Source of the DNA: Dactylis glomerata
Lineage: Eukaryota > Streptophyta > Magnoliopsida > Poales > Poaceae
Direction: 5' to 3'
Length of the DNA: 64,000 nucleotides
Assembly: GCA_007115705.1 (NCBI GenBank)
Contig: QXEO01000247.1
Span: forward strand, 10,482,253 to 10,546,252
Shown: in pieces, positions 42,935-54,341 of the stretch
Layout: each line of letters opens with the position of its first letter
How positions within the stretch are numbered: the first letter of the stretch is position 1
Translations under genes and position numbers: made by a program
Notes under the pieces: model-generated
What the model was told of the DNA's origin: nothing
What the model saw: the letters and a program-made list of their open reading frames with translations, nothing else
Database searches by the model: none

Positions 42935-43494
42935 CTTCCTGGCCCAACATTATATGAAACTTCTCCCAGAGCTTATTATCACCATTTCCTCAATAATTTC
43001 CTTTGGATAATGATAAATATCAAGTATAACATAGGAAACCCAATATCTTGTGCAAGAACATAATAAAATCCTGCAAAGCATAATCACACATTAATAGATA
43101 ATGTATTGTTAACAAACGCCAAAATCAACTAGGCGGGAAATGCTCTTTCACCCCCCATACGGAAATTGGCGCCGGTGCCCCCCCATATGGAAATCGGCGC
43201 TGGTGCCCCCCCCTCCCCACATACGGCGAAAAAAGCTTGCGCCGGACGCCGTATGGGGAGTGGGGCGAGTGGAGATGCTCTAAGTACATGGTGTATGTGA
43301 ATGATACAACGAAGCAATAAACAACCAAACACCCTCTCATTGTAATATAGTGCACGGCAATTTCGGATGACAATACATACCGACGAACACCTTCTGTGCA
43401 AGGCGGAAGCAAGATGGTTAGAGCGATGTGTGAGACGACTCAACCCACGTGCGTGCTCATAGAAGAGTGTCCAGCAGCCAGAGGTAGTGCGAGG

Positions 43495-43574
43495 GATTTA
43501 CGCTATGGTTAGACAACAGCCCCGCGGCAAACGAGATTTACGCTGTGGTTAGACAACAGCCCCGCGGCAAACGA
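43495..43574. repeat. Tandem duplication, 2 x 40 bp
   Basis: Units 43495-43534 and 43535-43574 read gatttacgct(a/g)tggttagac and then aacagccccgcggcaaacga. One mismatch. Confidence 0.92.
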
Positions 43575-43902
43575 AACGGCAATGACCGAGGTGGCCAGTG
43601 GCGATAGAGTTGAGGTTGGGAGAGGTATGGGGCATGGAGTTTATGCTGTGGGTAGCTCACATGTGATGCCCCTACCGGTATCGGTGTTACCGGATCTTTC
43701 TGGTGCTACCAAGACGATTCCCAAGGCACCAGGTTATGTTGGTAGCACCAGAGAGTTTTTTAGCCATATGGGCTTTGTTGGGCGGGCAGTTTTCGTGTCT
43801 GGTGGCCCCATAACGTTTGACGAGGGTTATGAGTCTGTTTGTTTAGACTTCTATTTCTACTTTTAGGGTCTAGAAGCAGAATCTGAAACAAACTGCAAAG
43901 CA

Positions 43903-44078
43903 TTCATGCAGGAAATATAATAGTACTGAGATTGAATTGAATGCTTTCTATCGCAGAAGTCCCCTTGCTCCCGATATAATAGTGGAAATATAATAGAAAT
44001 GGTATCGGTTCATGCAGGAAATATAATAGTGGAAATATAATAAACCGATACCATTTATATTATATTTCCTGCATGAGA
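43903..44078. repeat. Interleaved inverted repeats
   Basis: Order on the plus strand: catgcaggaaatataatag (43904), then ggtatcggtt directly followed by catgcaggaaatataat, then aaccgatacc, then attatatttcctgcatg. The two arm pairs are interleaved (A B A' B') rather than nested. Confidence 0.7.
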
Positions 44079-44599
44079 AAAATTATTACTCAAGTTTATT
44101 ATTGTTGTCGCCGTGAAAATGCAACATGAAGAGGGAGTATGCGATGATCCAGTTAAAGTAAAGGATGTGTTCAACGGCTGTGTTGCTAGTCGTTGGACAC
44201 AAACATGATTGACACAATATCTTTAGTAACTGCGTCTAGCCTCGATTCACGGACTATAGACACCTAGTATCGATGAGGGTGCGACCGTGGGCACAAAAGC
44301 GACAACTGAGTTACGTGTCAAGGCCATTTTCCACCAACAAGATACAACTTTCACCAAGATCATGTAGGCCCAAAGTCCATTACAAAAGGAATGAAAATTA
44401 CAAAGTATGATAAAAAATAACAAACAGAAAACCAGATTACAAATATTACAACAGTTCTTCCAGAACCTCGACTAGATTAAAAAAATCGAACGCGGTTGTC
44501 GGTTTTTGTTGCAACATTGTCCCGTGTTGATGCAAAAAATACACTAGCGAGACCAATTTCATCCGTGGGGAGCAATGTGGGTTAAAACTAGTCATAATT

Positions 44600-45245
44600 A
44601 TACTATATTTTTATACTTAATATATTATATTTTATAAGGAACAAACTTAAGCATTAAATTTTCTACTTAGCCACATAATAATATTGCCAAGAAGTAGAGA
44701 ATTCTTTGTTATAGAATTTAACATGTATCATTGAGAAATACACACGTGCAATCCTAAATTTAAGATGTATATTGTAGTAGAAGATACTTCATTTTTCACC
44801 ATATGTCACTTAAAAGATTAAGCAAGATTTCCTTAAACATACCTCCACTTATTAAGTTATAGCAGTTGCATAAATAACAATGTACATATTTATATGTGTG
44901 TGTGTTTGTGTATTTTCTTATATTCTCAAATATCTTGATGCACATATGTGAAGTATACAATTCAACAAATATCATTATAGCTATTTACGAGTAGATTCAA
45001 GCAAATAGACTAGTTTATAAGGTTGCATGGGCCCCGGCTTTAATGGTGGTCAATTGTGTTTACATATTGTAGCTAGTTCGATATAATGCTGAAGAATCTT
45101 TGTTTGCCTTAGACTTGGTATTTGAACGATGTTGAATTTGATAATAAATCATATAAACAAGTTCTCCTTCTTATTTCCTCAGTTAAGTCCTCCTAACCCA
45201 CAAAATAACTATAAATTTGCTAGGATAAATCATATAAGTATAGTT
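44600..45245 (+). repeat. Dispersed repeat, copy 2 (copy 1 at 6570-7250)
   Basis: Same anchors and orientation as copy 1. It stops at tttgctaggataaatcatataa, exactly where copy 1 meets the transposase-like exon, which is absent here. Confidence 0.7.
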
Positions 45246-45646
45246 GAAATAAATTGTAGTACTAAGGAAGTGACTAGAACCCTAACTAAACTATGAACCA
45301 CACTTATCATATTGAGTTGTTTGTGTGTGTTCGTATGTATGTAGTATGAAATTGCTTCGGGATATCGGATATGTTTTTTAACATCCATTAAACTTCAATA
45401 ATATATAATATTGTAGTGGATACTGGTATGTGTGTTGGGCCTCCGTCGTTTGAGGGCCGATCATCCTATTTGTCGTTGCTTCGGAGCACAGGTCGACGTA
45501 AATGAGCGCCACACATACCGCCCACCACTCTCCTCAACTATAATTATCCTACCAGCTCCATTGCCGCTCTCACATCCATCTTCTGCTTCTCTGCTCCTCA
45601 CCACCTCCTCCCTCGCTACAGCTCGCCATAGAACTCCAAGCAGACA

Positions 45647-47374
45647 TGTTGGAATTATGCCCTAGAGGCAATAATAAAGATGTTATTATTATAATTCTTG
45701 TTCATGATAATGTTTATATTCCATGCTAGAATTGTATTAAGCGGAAACTTTAATACTTGTGTGGTTTATGAACAACACCGTGTCCCTAATAAGCCTCTAT
45801 GGACTAGCTCATTGATTAATGATGGTTAAGGTTTCCTAACCATAGACATGTGTTGTCAATTAATAATGAGATCATATCATTAGGAGAATGATATGATGGA
45901 CAGACCCAAATAAAGCAGAGCAATTAGATCGTGTCATCGTGTTCATCTTTGCGAAGCTTTTCCTATGTCATGTATTGTATTCCTTAGACCATGAGATAAT
46001 ACAACTCCCTAGTATCGGAAGAAAGCTTTGAAGTCATCAAACGTCATCCTATGTGAGGGTGATAATAAAGGTGTCTCTCAGGTGATCGGAAAGTACTTGT
46101 TGGGTTGTATGTATCGAGATGGAATTTGTCCCTCCCAAGTCGGAGAGATATACTTCGGGCCCACTCGGTAATCGATATCAACACCGCTTGCAAGCATGTG
46201 GTTAAGGAGTTAATCACAAAGTGATATCGGATTACGGAATGAGTAAAGTACTTGCTGTGAACGAGATTGAACTAGGTATGGCGATACCGACGATCAAATC
46301 TCGGGCGAGTAAAATATCGTGTGACGAAGGGAATACATATACGGGATTAATTGAATCCTGACATCGTGGTTCATTCGATATGATCATCGATGAATATGTG
46401 GGAGTCAATATGGGTTTCCAGATCCCGCTGTTGATTATTGATAGAAGATCATGTCTACATATTCTCGAACCCGTAGGGTCACACACTTAACGTGTATCGA
46501 TGCTAGGATAGAATGGATAATTGGTTTATGAGTTTTATTTCGGAGTCTCGGATGAGATCCAGGACGTCACGAGAGGTTCCGGAATGGTCCGGAGAATAAG
46601 ATTCATATAAAGGAAAGCAGTTTTTGGATTCCGGAAAGGTTTCGGAGTTTATCGGTATTGTACCGGAAGGTTCTAGAAGGTTCTGGAGTGGGACCAACGT
46701 GGGCCCACTTGACGGAGGCCTGCGTGGGCCTAAGGGGAAGTTCCCTGGCCGCCCTGGGCCAGGCGCACAAGGCCCCTAAGGCCCAGCCGGCCAGCCCAAG
46801 GGGAAACCCTAAGGGAGTCTTCAAAGAAGGAAGGGGGGAAACTTGCCCCTCACTCTTCCTACTCCAAGTCGGCGTCCTAGGGTTTGGGGAGAGGCCAAGC
46901 TGGCCGGCCACCCCTCTATATATAGGGGGGCAAGGGCGCAGCCCTCTACACCCTTAACCCAAAACCCTAGCCGCCAACTGCTGCCCTCCCTCTCTCTCTC
47001 TCGCGACTGCGCGTAGGCGAAGCCCTGCCGCAGAAACTCTCCACCATAAGCACCACGCCGTCGTGCTGCTGATCCAATCTATCTCTCCACCATACTTGCT
47101 GGACCAAGGAAGGAGGAGACGTCGCTGCACCGCACGTGTGCAACTCTCGGAGGCGCCGCCACTTGCGGCGTAGGATCGGATCGGATCGCGAGGAGGAGAC
47201 GGCAAGTACGACTACGTCAACCACGTTCTATTGAACGTTTCCACTGTGCGAATCTTCAAGGGTATGAAGATCTCATCTACCTCTCTCGTTGATTATATCT
47301 CCTAGATTAGATCTTGGCTTTCTCGTTCGCATCCGTAGGAAATTTTTTGATTTACTATGCTGCGAAACCCTTCA
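45647..47374 (+). repeat. 5' LTR of the BARE-like element
   Basis: 1728 bp, TGTTGG…CCTTCA. A near-identical copy is at 52615. Antisense ORFs in its GC-rich part (such as 46603-46911) are present in both LTRs and are not called. Confidence 0.96.
46917..46924 (+). promoter_or_regulatory. TATA box of the BARE-like 5' LTR
   Basis: TATATATA in cccctcTATATATAgggggg, repeated at 53886-53893 in the 3' LTR. Confidence 0.75.
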
Positions 47375-47375
47375 G

Positions 47376-47387
47376 TGGTATCAGAGC
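47376..47387 (+). other. Primer binding site (initiator tRNA-Met)
   Basis: TGGTATCAGAGC, starting two bases after the LTR end. Confidence 0.92.
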
Positions 47388-48602
47388 CAGATCTATGCGT
47401 AGATGTGTTTCACAAGTAGAACGCAACATGTTTGTTGCGGGCGTTGATGTTTTCTGTTGCAAACTTCTTGTTGTGTATTTCTTATGGCGCGGTATAGTGA
47501 GATCGAAGCGGTCCAGGCCAACTTTACGCGACCGCATTCGCGAGACCGGCTCCGCACTTGACGTGTGGCTTGTTCCACACATGCGGCTGGTGGATGCCAG
47601 TTTCTCTCACTATAGTAGTCATGGGAGTTACATCGGATGTTAGCAACCATAATATCACCGTTGTGGCTTTTCGTAGGTAAGAATCGTTCTTAGCTTGCTA
47701 CTCCCATAAGCCACGTAAAACATGCAACAACAAAGTAGAGGCGTCTAACTTGTTTTTGCAGGGAGTGTTTTGTGATATGGTATGGCCCAAGACATGATGA
47801 GTATGAATTGAGTTGTATGCAATGATCATGTTTTGTAATCCTTCACGACTTGCATGTCGATGAGTTCACAACCGGCAGGAGCCATATGGTTGTCTTTATA
47901 ATTATGTATGACCTGCATGTCAACTTCTTATACGCCATGTAATAGCTTTACTTTATCGCTAAGTAGTTAGCAATAGTTGTAGTTGCTATTCGTGGTGGAG
48001 GCAATCATGGTGGAGTGATGGAGATCATGCCGGCGCGCACAAGATGGAGATCATGGCGCGGAGATTGGCTATACCATGTCACATAAAATTATATGCATGT
48101 GATGTTTATCCTTTTATGTATCTTATTATGCTTAGATCGCGAAGGTAGCATTATAAGATGATTCCTCACTTAAAGATCAAGATAAAATTGTGTTCTCCCC
48201 TCGTATGCGCCGTTGCGAAAGATCGTCGTTTTCAAGCACCTCGTGATGATCGGGTGCTATAAACTCTACGTTCACATACAACGGGTGCAAGCCAGTTTTG
48301 CACACGCGGAAAATACTTGGGTTAGACTTGACGAGCCTGGCATGTACAGACATGGCCTCGGAACACACGAACCGAAAGGTTAAACATGAGTCATATGAAT
48401 GATATGATCGACACTGAGTTGTCCACCATTGAAACCACATCTCTTCTCGTGAAGATCGGATTAGGTGTGGTGAATTTGGATCGTGTTCACTAAACAACTT
48501 GAGGGATGTTGAATTTAGTGGGAGTTCATCTAGTAATTTGATTAAGTTGAACTAGTTATCATGAACATAGTCTAAAATTGTACTTGCAATGTTGTAGATC
48601 AA
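47388..48602 (+). other. Untranslated leader of the BARE-like element
   Basis: 1.2 kb between the primer site and the gag ATG, without a supported ORF. Leaders of this family hold dimerisation and packaging signals, but I cannot point to them here. Confidence 0.7.
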
Positions 48603-51600
48603 ATGGCTAAGTCCAACTTCAACTTCAACGTTTTTGCTGAGAAAGAAAAGCTTAAGAACAATGGGTCTAACTTCACCAACTGGTTCCGCAATCTGAGAAT
48701 CATACTCGCTGGCGGACAAAAAGCCTATGTACTTGACAAAGCGCTAGGTGACACCCCTGCTGCAACTGCGAAAACTGAAGAACTTGCTGACTTCAATGCT
48801 CGTAGAGATGATTGTGATGTGATTATGAGTACCATGCTGTTTTCTATGGAACCGGAACTTCAAAATCGTTTTGAGAAGTACCGCGGGCCTTATGAGATAC
48901 TTGAGGAACTGAAAACCATGTTTCAGACTCAAGCCCGTTCTGAGAGATATGAGATCTCTGAGAAGTTCTTTAACTGCAAGATGGAGGAAGGGAGTTCCGT
49001 TAGTGAGCACGCCATTAAGATGTCGGGCTACACTCAACGCCTTGAGCAACTGGACTGCAAGATTCCAGAGGAGCTCAAGATTGACAGAGTTCTACAATCA
49101 CTCCCTCCTAGCTACAAAGGTTTTGTAGTTACTCATAATCAAATTGGTTCCACTGATACGATCACTGAGCTCTTCGCTAAGCTGAAAGCTGCGGAGGTGG
49201 ATATCAAGAAAGACAATCATGTGTTGATGGTCAACAAGACCACTAGCTTTAAGAAAGCTAAGGGTGCAAAGAAATCCTTCAAGAAAGGCAGCGGCAAGCG
49301 CGTTGCTCCTACTGAGAAGAAGCTCAAGTCTGGACCTAAGCCGGACACTGAGTGCTTCTATTGCAAGGACAAGGGTCACTGGAAGCGCAACTGTCCGAAG
49401 TACTTAGCGGACAAGAAGGCTGGCACCATCAAAGGTATATTTGATATACATGTTATTGATGTCTACCTTACTAGCGCTCGTTGTAGTGCCTGGGTATATG
49501 ATACTGGTTCAGTTGCTAATATTTGTAACTCGAAACAGGAACTACAGAATAGACGGCGGCTAGCAAGGGATGAGGTGACGATGCGCGTTGGCAATGGATC
49601 AAAAGTTGATGTGATGGCCGTCGGCACGCTCTCCTTAGTTTTACCTTCGGGATTAGTTTTAAACCTTAATAAGTGTTATTATGTGCCTGCGTTGAGCATG
49701 AACATTATATCTGGATCGTGTTTATTGCAAGACGGTTATTCATTTAAATCTGAGAATAATGGTTGTTCTATTTATATGAATAACATCTTTTATGGTCATG
49801 CACCTGTTGTGAATGGTTTATTTCTTCTGAATCTCGAAAGCAATGAAACACACATCCATAACATTGAGGCTAAAAGATGCAAAGTAGATAGTGATAATCC
49901 AACTTATTTGTGGCACTGCCGTCTAGGTCATATTGGTGTAAAACGCATGAAGAAACTCCATTCTGATGGACTTTTGGAGTCTCTTGATTTTGAATCATTT
50001 GACACGTGCGAACCGTGCCTCATGGGCAAGATGATCAAAACCCCGTTCTCCGGTATAATGGAGCGAGCAACGGACTTATTGGAAATCATACATACCGATG
50101 TGTGCGGACCAATGAGTATTTCGACGCGCGGTGGATATCGCTATTTTCTCACTTTTACTGATGACTTAAGTAGATATGGGTATATCTATTTAATGAAACA
50201 TAAATCTGAAACGTTTGAAAAGTTCAAAGAATTTCAGAACGAAGTGGAAAACCATCGTAACAGGAAAATTAAATTTCTGCGATCCGATCGTGGAGGTGAG
50301 TATTTGAGTTATGATTTTCTCACGCATCTTAAAGCAAGCGGAATCGTTTCGCAACTCACGCCACCCGGAACACCACAGCGCAATGGTGTGTCTGAACGTC
50401 GGAATCGAACTCTATTAGATATGGTGCGATCAATGATGTCTCTTACAGATTTGCCGTTATCATTTTGGGGTTATGCATTAGAAACCGCTGCATTCACTTT
50501 AAATAGGGCACCATCTAAATCCGTTGAGACGACACCGTATGAACTATGGTTTGGTGCTAAACCTAAGTTGTCATTTCTTAAAGTTTGGGGATGCGAAGCT
50601 TACGTCAAGAAGTTGATGCCGGACAAGCTCGAACCCAAAGCGGAGAAATGTGTCTTCATAGGATACCCTAAGGAAACGATTGGGTATACCTTCTACCACA
50701 GATCCGAAGGCAAAGTGTTTGTTGCTAAGAACGGATCCTTTCTTGAGAAGGAGTTTCTCTCGAAAGAAGTGAGTGGGAGGAAGGTAGAGCTAGACGAGGT
50801 TATTGAACCTTCTCTCGAGTTGGAGAGTAGCGCAGCACCCGAAATTGTTCTGGCGCCGCCTGCACCAACAAGAGAGGAAGCTAATGATAAAGATCATGAA
50901 ACTTCGAACGATGCTACTACTGAACTTCGTAGGTCGACAAGGTCACGTGCCACTCCTGAATGGTACGGCAACCCTGTCTTAACCGTCTTGTTGTTAGACA
51001 ACAGTGAACCTGCGAACTATGAGGAAGCGATGATGAGCCCAGACTCTGAGAAATGGCTAGAGGCCATGAAATCTGAATTGGGATCCATGAGCGAAAACCA
51101 AGTGTGGACTTTGGTAGACCCTCCTAGCGACCGTAAGGCCGTTGAGTGCAAATGGATTTTCAAGAAGAAAACGGACGCGGATGGTAATGTTACTGTCTAT
51201 AAAGCTCGGCTTGTCGTAAAAGGTTTTCGGCAAGTTCAAGGTGTTGACTACGATGAGACTTTCTCTCCCGTAGCGATGTTTAAGTCCATTCGGATTTTAT
51301 TAGCAATTGCTGCGTTTCATGATTATGAAATATGGCAGATGGATGTCAAGACTGCGTTCCTCAATGGCAACATTGATGAAGAGTTGTATATGATGCAGCC
51401 CGAAGGTTTTGTCGATCCTAAGGATGCTAATAAGGTGTGCAAACTTCAGCGTTCCATTTATGGACTGAAGCAAGCATCTCGGAGTTGGAACCTTCGTTTT
51501 GATCAAGTGATCAAGAGTTTTGGATTTGTTCCAAATTGCTACGAAGCTTGTATCTACAAGAAAGTGAGTGGGAGCTCGGTGACATTTTTAGTACTATATG

Positions 51601-52586
51601 TGGATGACATATTGATTATTGGAAATGACATCGATATGCTTAACGATGTGAAGAGTTATTTGAATAAATGTTTTTCAATGAAAGACCTAGGGGAAGCTGC
51701 TTATATATTAGGTATCAAAATCTATAGAGATAGAGAAAGACGCCTAATAGCTTTAAGCCAATGTACATACCTGGACAAGGTTCTGAAGAGGTTCAGAATG
51801 GATAAAGCAAAGAAAGGTTCATTGCCCATGTTGTCAGGTAAGATATTGAGCAAGGCTCAGTGTCCAGCTACGGTAAAAGATAGAGAAACTATGAGCAAAG
51901 TGCCATATGCCTCGGCCATAGGTTCTATCATGTATGCCATGCTGTGTACTAGACCGGATGTGTCCAATGCTCTTAGTTTGACGAGCAGATACCAAAGTGA
52001 TCCAGGAGTGGAACACTGGACAGCCGTAAAGAACATCCTAAAGTATTTAAATAGGACCAAAGAAATGTTCTTGGTCTATGGAGGTGATGAGGAGCTCGTC
52101 GTAAAAGGTTACGTCGACGCTAGCTTCGACACCGACCCGGATGATTCAAAATCTCAGACAGGATACGTTTATATTTTGAATGGTGGAGCTGTGAGCTGGA
52201 GAAGCTGCAAGCAAAGCGTGATCGCGGGATCTACAACAGAAGCGGAATACATGGCTGCTTCAGAAGCATCAAGTGAAGGAGTTTGGATCAGAAACTTCAT
52301 CACTGAGCTTGGTGTGGTTCCAAATGCCTTGGACCCACTGGAGATATTGTGCGACAACACTGGCGCCATAGCACTGGCTAAGGAACCAAGATATCATCCA
52401 AAAACCAAGCACATCAACCGCCGTTTCCATATAATTCGAGATTATATATCAGATGGAGATCTGAAGATTAGCAAAGTACATACAGATCTGAATGTCGCAG
52501 ATCCATTGACTAAACCTCTTCCACGAGCAAAACATGATCAGCACCTTAATGCCATGGGTGTTAGATTGTTGCCAGATGTAAACTAG
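48603..52586 (+). CDS. Gag-pol polyprotein of the BARE-like Copia element, intact
   Basis: 1327 codons from ATG 48603 (MAKSNFNFNVF) with no stop or frameshift. Gag (UBN2-like) occupies about residues 20-230, with a CCHC knuckle CFYCKDKGHWKRNCP at about 251. The protease has YDTGSVANIC at about 300. The integrase has an H2C2 finger (HCRLGHIG…CEPCLMGK, about 437-475), Asp in IHTDVCGP (about 498), Asp in RSDRGGEY (about 561) and Glu in QRNGVSERRN (about 598). The Copia reverse transcriptase has LQRSIYGLKQASR and YVDDILIIGND (about 998). The RNase H has YVDASFDTD, STTEAEYMA and CDNTGAIAL, ending VADPLTKPLPRAKHDQH. Every catalytic residue I can check is present. The gag-pol fusion in one frame is the normal Copia arrangement. 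Confidence 0.95.
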   Translation: MAKSNFNFNVFAEKEKLKNNGSNFTNWFRNLRIILAGGQKAYVLDKALGDTPAATAKTEELADFNARRDDCDVIMSTMLFSMEPELQNRFEKYRGPYEILEELKTMFQTQARSERYEISEKFFNCKMEEGSSVSEHAIKMSGYTQRLEQLDCKIPEELKIDRVLQSLPPSYKGFVVTHNQIGSTDTITELFAKLKAAEVDIKKDNHVLMVNKTTSFKKAKGAKKSFKKGSGKRVAPTEKKLKSGPKPDTECFYCKDKGHWKRNCPKYLADKKAGTIKGIFDIHVIDVYLTSARCSAWVYDTGSVANICNSKQELQNRRRLARDEVTMRVGNGSKVDVMAVGTLSLVLPSGLVLNLNKCYYVPALSMNIISGSCLLQDGYSFKSENNGCSIYMNNIFYGHAPVVNGLFLLNLESNETHIHNIEAKRCKVDSDNPTYLWHCRLGHIGVKRMKKLHSDGLLESLDFESFDTCEPCLMGKMIKTPFSGIMERATDLLEIIHTDVCGPMSISTRGGYRYFLTFTDDLSRYGYIYLMKHKSETFEKFKEFQNEVENHRNRKIKFLRSDRGGEYLSYDFLTHLKASGIVSQLTPPGTPQRNGVSERRNRTLLDMVRSMMSLTDLPLSFWGYALETAAFTLNRAPSKSVETTPYELWFGAKPKLSFLKVWGCEAYVKKLMPDKLEPKAEKCVFIGYPKETIGYTFYHRSEGKVFVAKNGSFLEKEFLSKEVSGRKVELDEVIEPSLELESSAAPEIVLAPPAPTREEANDKDHETSNDATTELRRSTRSRATPEWYGNPVLTVLLLDNSEPANYEEAMMSPDSEKWLEAMKSELGSMSENQVWTLVDPPSDRKAVECKWIFKKKTDADGNVTVYKARLVVKGFRQVQGVDYDETFSPVAMFKSIRILLAIAAFHDYEIWQMDVKTAFLNGNIDEELYMMQPEGFVDPKDANKVCKLQRSIYGLKQASRSWNLRFDQVIKSFGFVPNCYEACIYKKVSGSSVTFLVLYVDDILIIGNDIDMLNDVKSYLNKCFSMKDLGEAAYILGIKIYRDRERRLIALSQCTYLDKVLKRFRMDKAKKGSLPMLSGKILSKAQCPATVKDRETMSKVPYASAIGSIMYAMLCTRPDVSNALSLTSRYQSDPGVEHWTAVKNILKYLNRTKEMFLVYGGDEELVVKGYVDASFDTDPDDSKSQTGYVYILNGGAVSWRSCKQSVIAGSTTEAEYMAASEASSEGVWIRNFITELGVVPNALDPLEILCDNTGAIALAKEPRYHPKTKHINRRFHIIRDYISDGDLKISKVHTDLNVADPLTKPLPRAKHDQHLNAMGVRLLPDVN

Positions 52587-52614
52587 ATTATTGACTCTAG
52601 TGCAAGTGGGAGAC
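52587..52614 (+). other. 3' untranslated end and polypurine tract
   Basis: A short region after the stop ends in AAGTGGGAGAC directly before the 3' LTR; a purine-rich primer for plus-strand synthesis. Confidence 0.75.
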
Positions 52615-54341
52615 TGTTGGAATTATGCCCTGGAGGCAATAATAAAGATGTTATTATTATAATTCTTGTTCATGATAATGTTTATATTCCATGCTAGAAT
52701 TGTATTAAGCGGAAACTTTAATACTTGTGTGGTTTATGAACAACACCGTGTCCCTAATACGCCTCTATGGACTAGCTCATTGATTAATGATGGTTAAGGT
52801 TTCCTAACCATAGACATGTGTTGTCAATTAATAATGAGATCATATCATTAGGAGAATGATATGATGGACAGACCCAAATAAAGCAGAGCAATTAGATCGT
52901 GTCATCGTGTTCATCTTTGCGAAGCTTTTCCTATGTCATGTATTGTATTCCTTAGACCATGAGATAATACAACTCCCTAGTATCGGAAGAAAGCTTTGAA
53001 GTCATCAAACGTCATCCTATGTGAGGGTGATAATAAAGGTGTCTCTCAGGTGATCGGAAAGTACTTGTTGGGTTGTATGTATCGAGATGGAATTTGTCCC
53101 TCCCAAGTCGGAGAGATATACTTCGGGCCCACTCGGTAATCGATATCAACACCGCTTGCAAGCATGTGGTTAAGGAGTTAATCACAAAGTGATATCGGAT
53201 TACGGAACGAGTAAAGTACTTGCTGTGAACGAGATTGAACTAGGTATGGCGATACCGACGATCAAATCTCGGGCGAGTAAAATATCGTGTGACGAAGGGA
53301 ATACATATACGGGATTAATTGAATCCTGACATCGTGGTTCATTCGATATGATCATCGATGAATATGTGGGAGTCAATATGGGTTTCCAGATCCCGCTGTT
53401 GATTATTGATAGAAGATCATGTCTACATATTCTCGAACCCGTAGGGTCACACACTTAACGTGTATCGATGCTAGGATAGAATGGATAATTGGTTTATGAG
53501 TTTTAGTTCGGAGTCTCGAATGAGATCCAGGACGTCACGAGAGGTTCCGGAATGGTCCGGAGAATAAGATTCATATAAAGGAAAGCAGTTTTTGGATTCC
53601 GGAAAGGTTTCGGAGTTTATCGGTATTGTACCGGAAGGTTCTAGAAGGTTCCGGAGTGGGACCAACGTGGGCCCACTTGACGGAGGCCTGCGTGGGCCTA
53701 AGGGGAAGTGCCCTAGCCGCCCTGGGCCAGGCGCACAAGGCCCCTAAGGCCCAGCCGGCCAGCCCAAGGGGAAACCCTAAGGGAGTCTTCAAAGAAGGAA
53801 GGGGGGGAAACTTGCCCCCCACTCTTCCTACTCCAAGTCGGCGTCCTAGGGTTTGGGGAGAGGCCAAGCTGGCCGGCCACCCCTCTATATATAGGGGGGC
53901 AAAGGCGCAGCCCTCTACACCCTTAACCCAAAACCCTAGCCGCCAACTGCTGCCCTCCCTCTCTCTCTCGCGACTGCGCGTAGGCGAAGCCCTGCCGCAG
54001 AAACTCTCCACCATAAGCACCACGCCGTCGTGCTGCTGATCCAATCTATCTCTCCACCATACTTGCTGGACCAAGGAAGGAGGAGACGTCGCTGCACCGC
54101 ACGTGTGCAACTCTTGGAGGCGCCGCCACTTGCGGCGTAGGATCGGATCGGATTGCGAGGAGGAGACGGCAAGTACGACTACGTCAACCACGTTCTATTG
54201 AACGTTTCCGCTGTGCGAATCTTCAAGGGTATGAAGATCTCATCTACCTCTCTCGTTGATTACATCTCCTAGATTAGATCTTGGCTTTCTCGTTCGCATC
54301 CGTAGGAAAATTTTTGATTTACTATGCTGCGAAACCCTTCA
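52615..54341 (+). repeat. 3' LTR of the BARE-like element
   Basis: 1727 bp, same ends as the 5' LTR. The antisense 206-codon ORF (53571-54191) is open in this copy only because of a small indel relative to the 5' LTR. I treat it as chance. Confidence 0.96.

Larger units (their letters stand above)
41980..43150 (-). repeat. 5' LTR of the Maximus-type Copia element
   Basis: 1171 bp with the same termini as the 3' LTR. The palindrome array is at about 42735-42934. The ORFs at 42107-42445 and 42286-42672 recur in all three LTR copies and are not treated as genes. Confidence 0.95.
31782..43155 (-). mobile_element. Complete Maximus/SIRE-lineage Ty1/Copia retrotransposon
   Basis: LTRs lie at 31787-32960 and 41980-43150. 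The TSD ccccc is at 31782-31786 and 43151-43155. On the minus strand the order is LTR, tRNA-Met primer site, gag with a long coiled-coil extension, pol (protease, integrase, reverse transcriptase, RNase H), an extra ORF, polypurine tract, LTR. The length, the coiled-coil gag tail and the downstream extra ORF are features of the SIRE/Maximus lineage. The two LTRs differ at about 9 sites by eye plus two homopolymer-length changes, suggesting about 0.3 million years at 1.3e-8 per site per year. Gag and pol are separated by a stop and a frameshift. Confidence 0.95.
29782..43283 (+). mobile_element. PIF/Harbinger DNA transposon, interrupted by a Copia element
   Basis: The left terminus GAGCATCTCCAGTCGC starts at 29785. 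The right terminus ends at 43280 and reads, inverted, GAGCATCTCCACTCGC. The TSD TAA is at 29782-29784 and 43281-43283. Removing the nested Copia element (31787-43150 plus one TSD copy) leaves about 2.1 kb, close to a compact Harbinger. It carries a transposase pseudogene. Confidence 0.93.
43284..45641. other. Unclassified AT-rich region
   Basis: No gene is recognised. The 94-codon ORF at 43582-43866 has no domain and no support. The region holds a 40-bp tandem duplication, an interleaved inverted repeat and the second copy of the dispersed repeat. The last 200 bp (45440-45641) are CT-rich and look like the leader of the ORF that resumes at 54350, beyond the Copia insertion. Confidence 0.5.

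Noticed and set aside
53571..54191. 206-codon antisense ORF in the BARE-like 3' LTR
   Set aside because: The same region in the 5' LTR is broken by small indels, and the composition is that of GC-rich LTR sequence with no domain.
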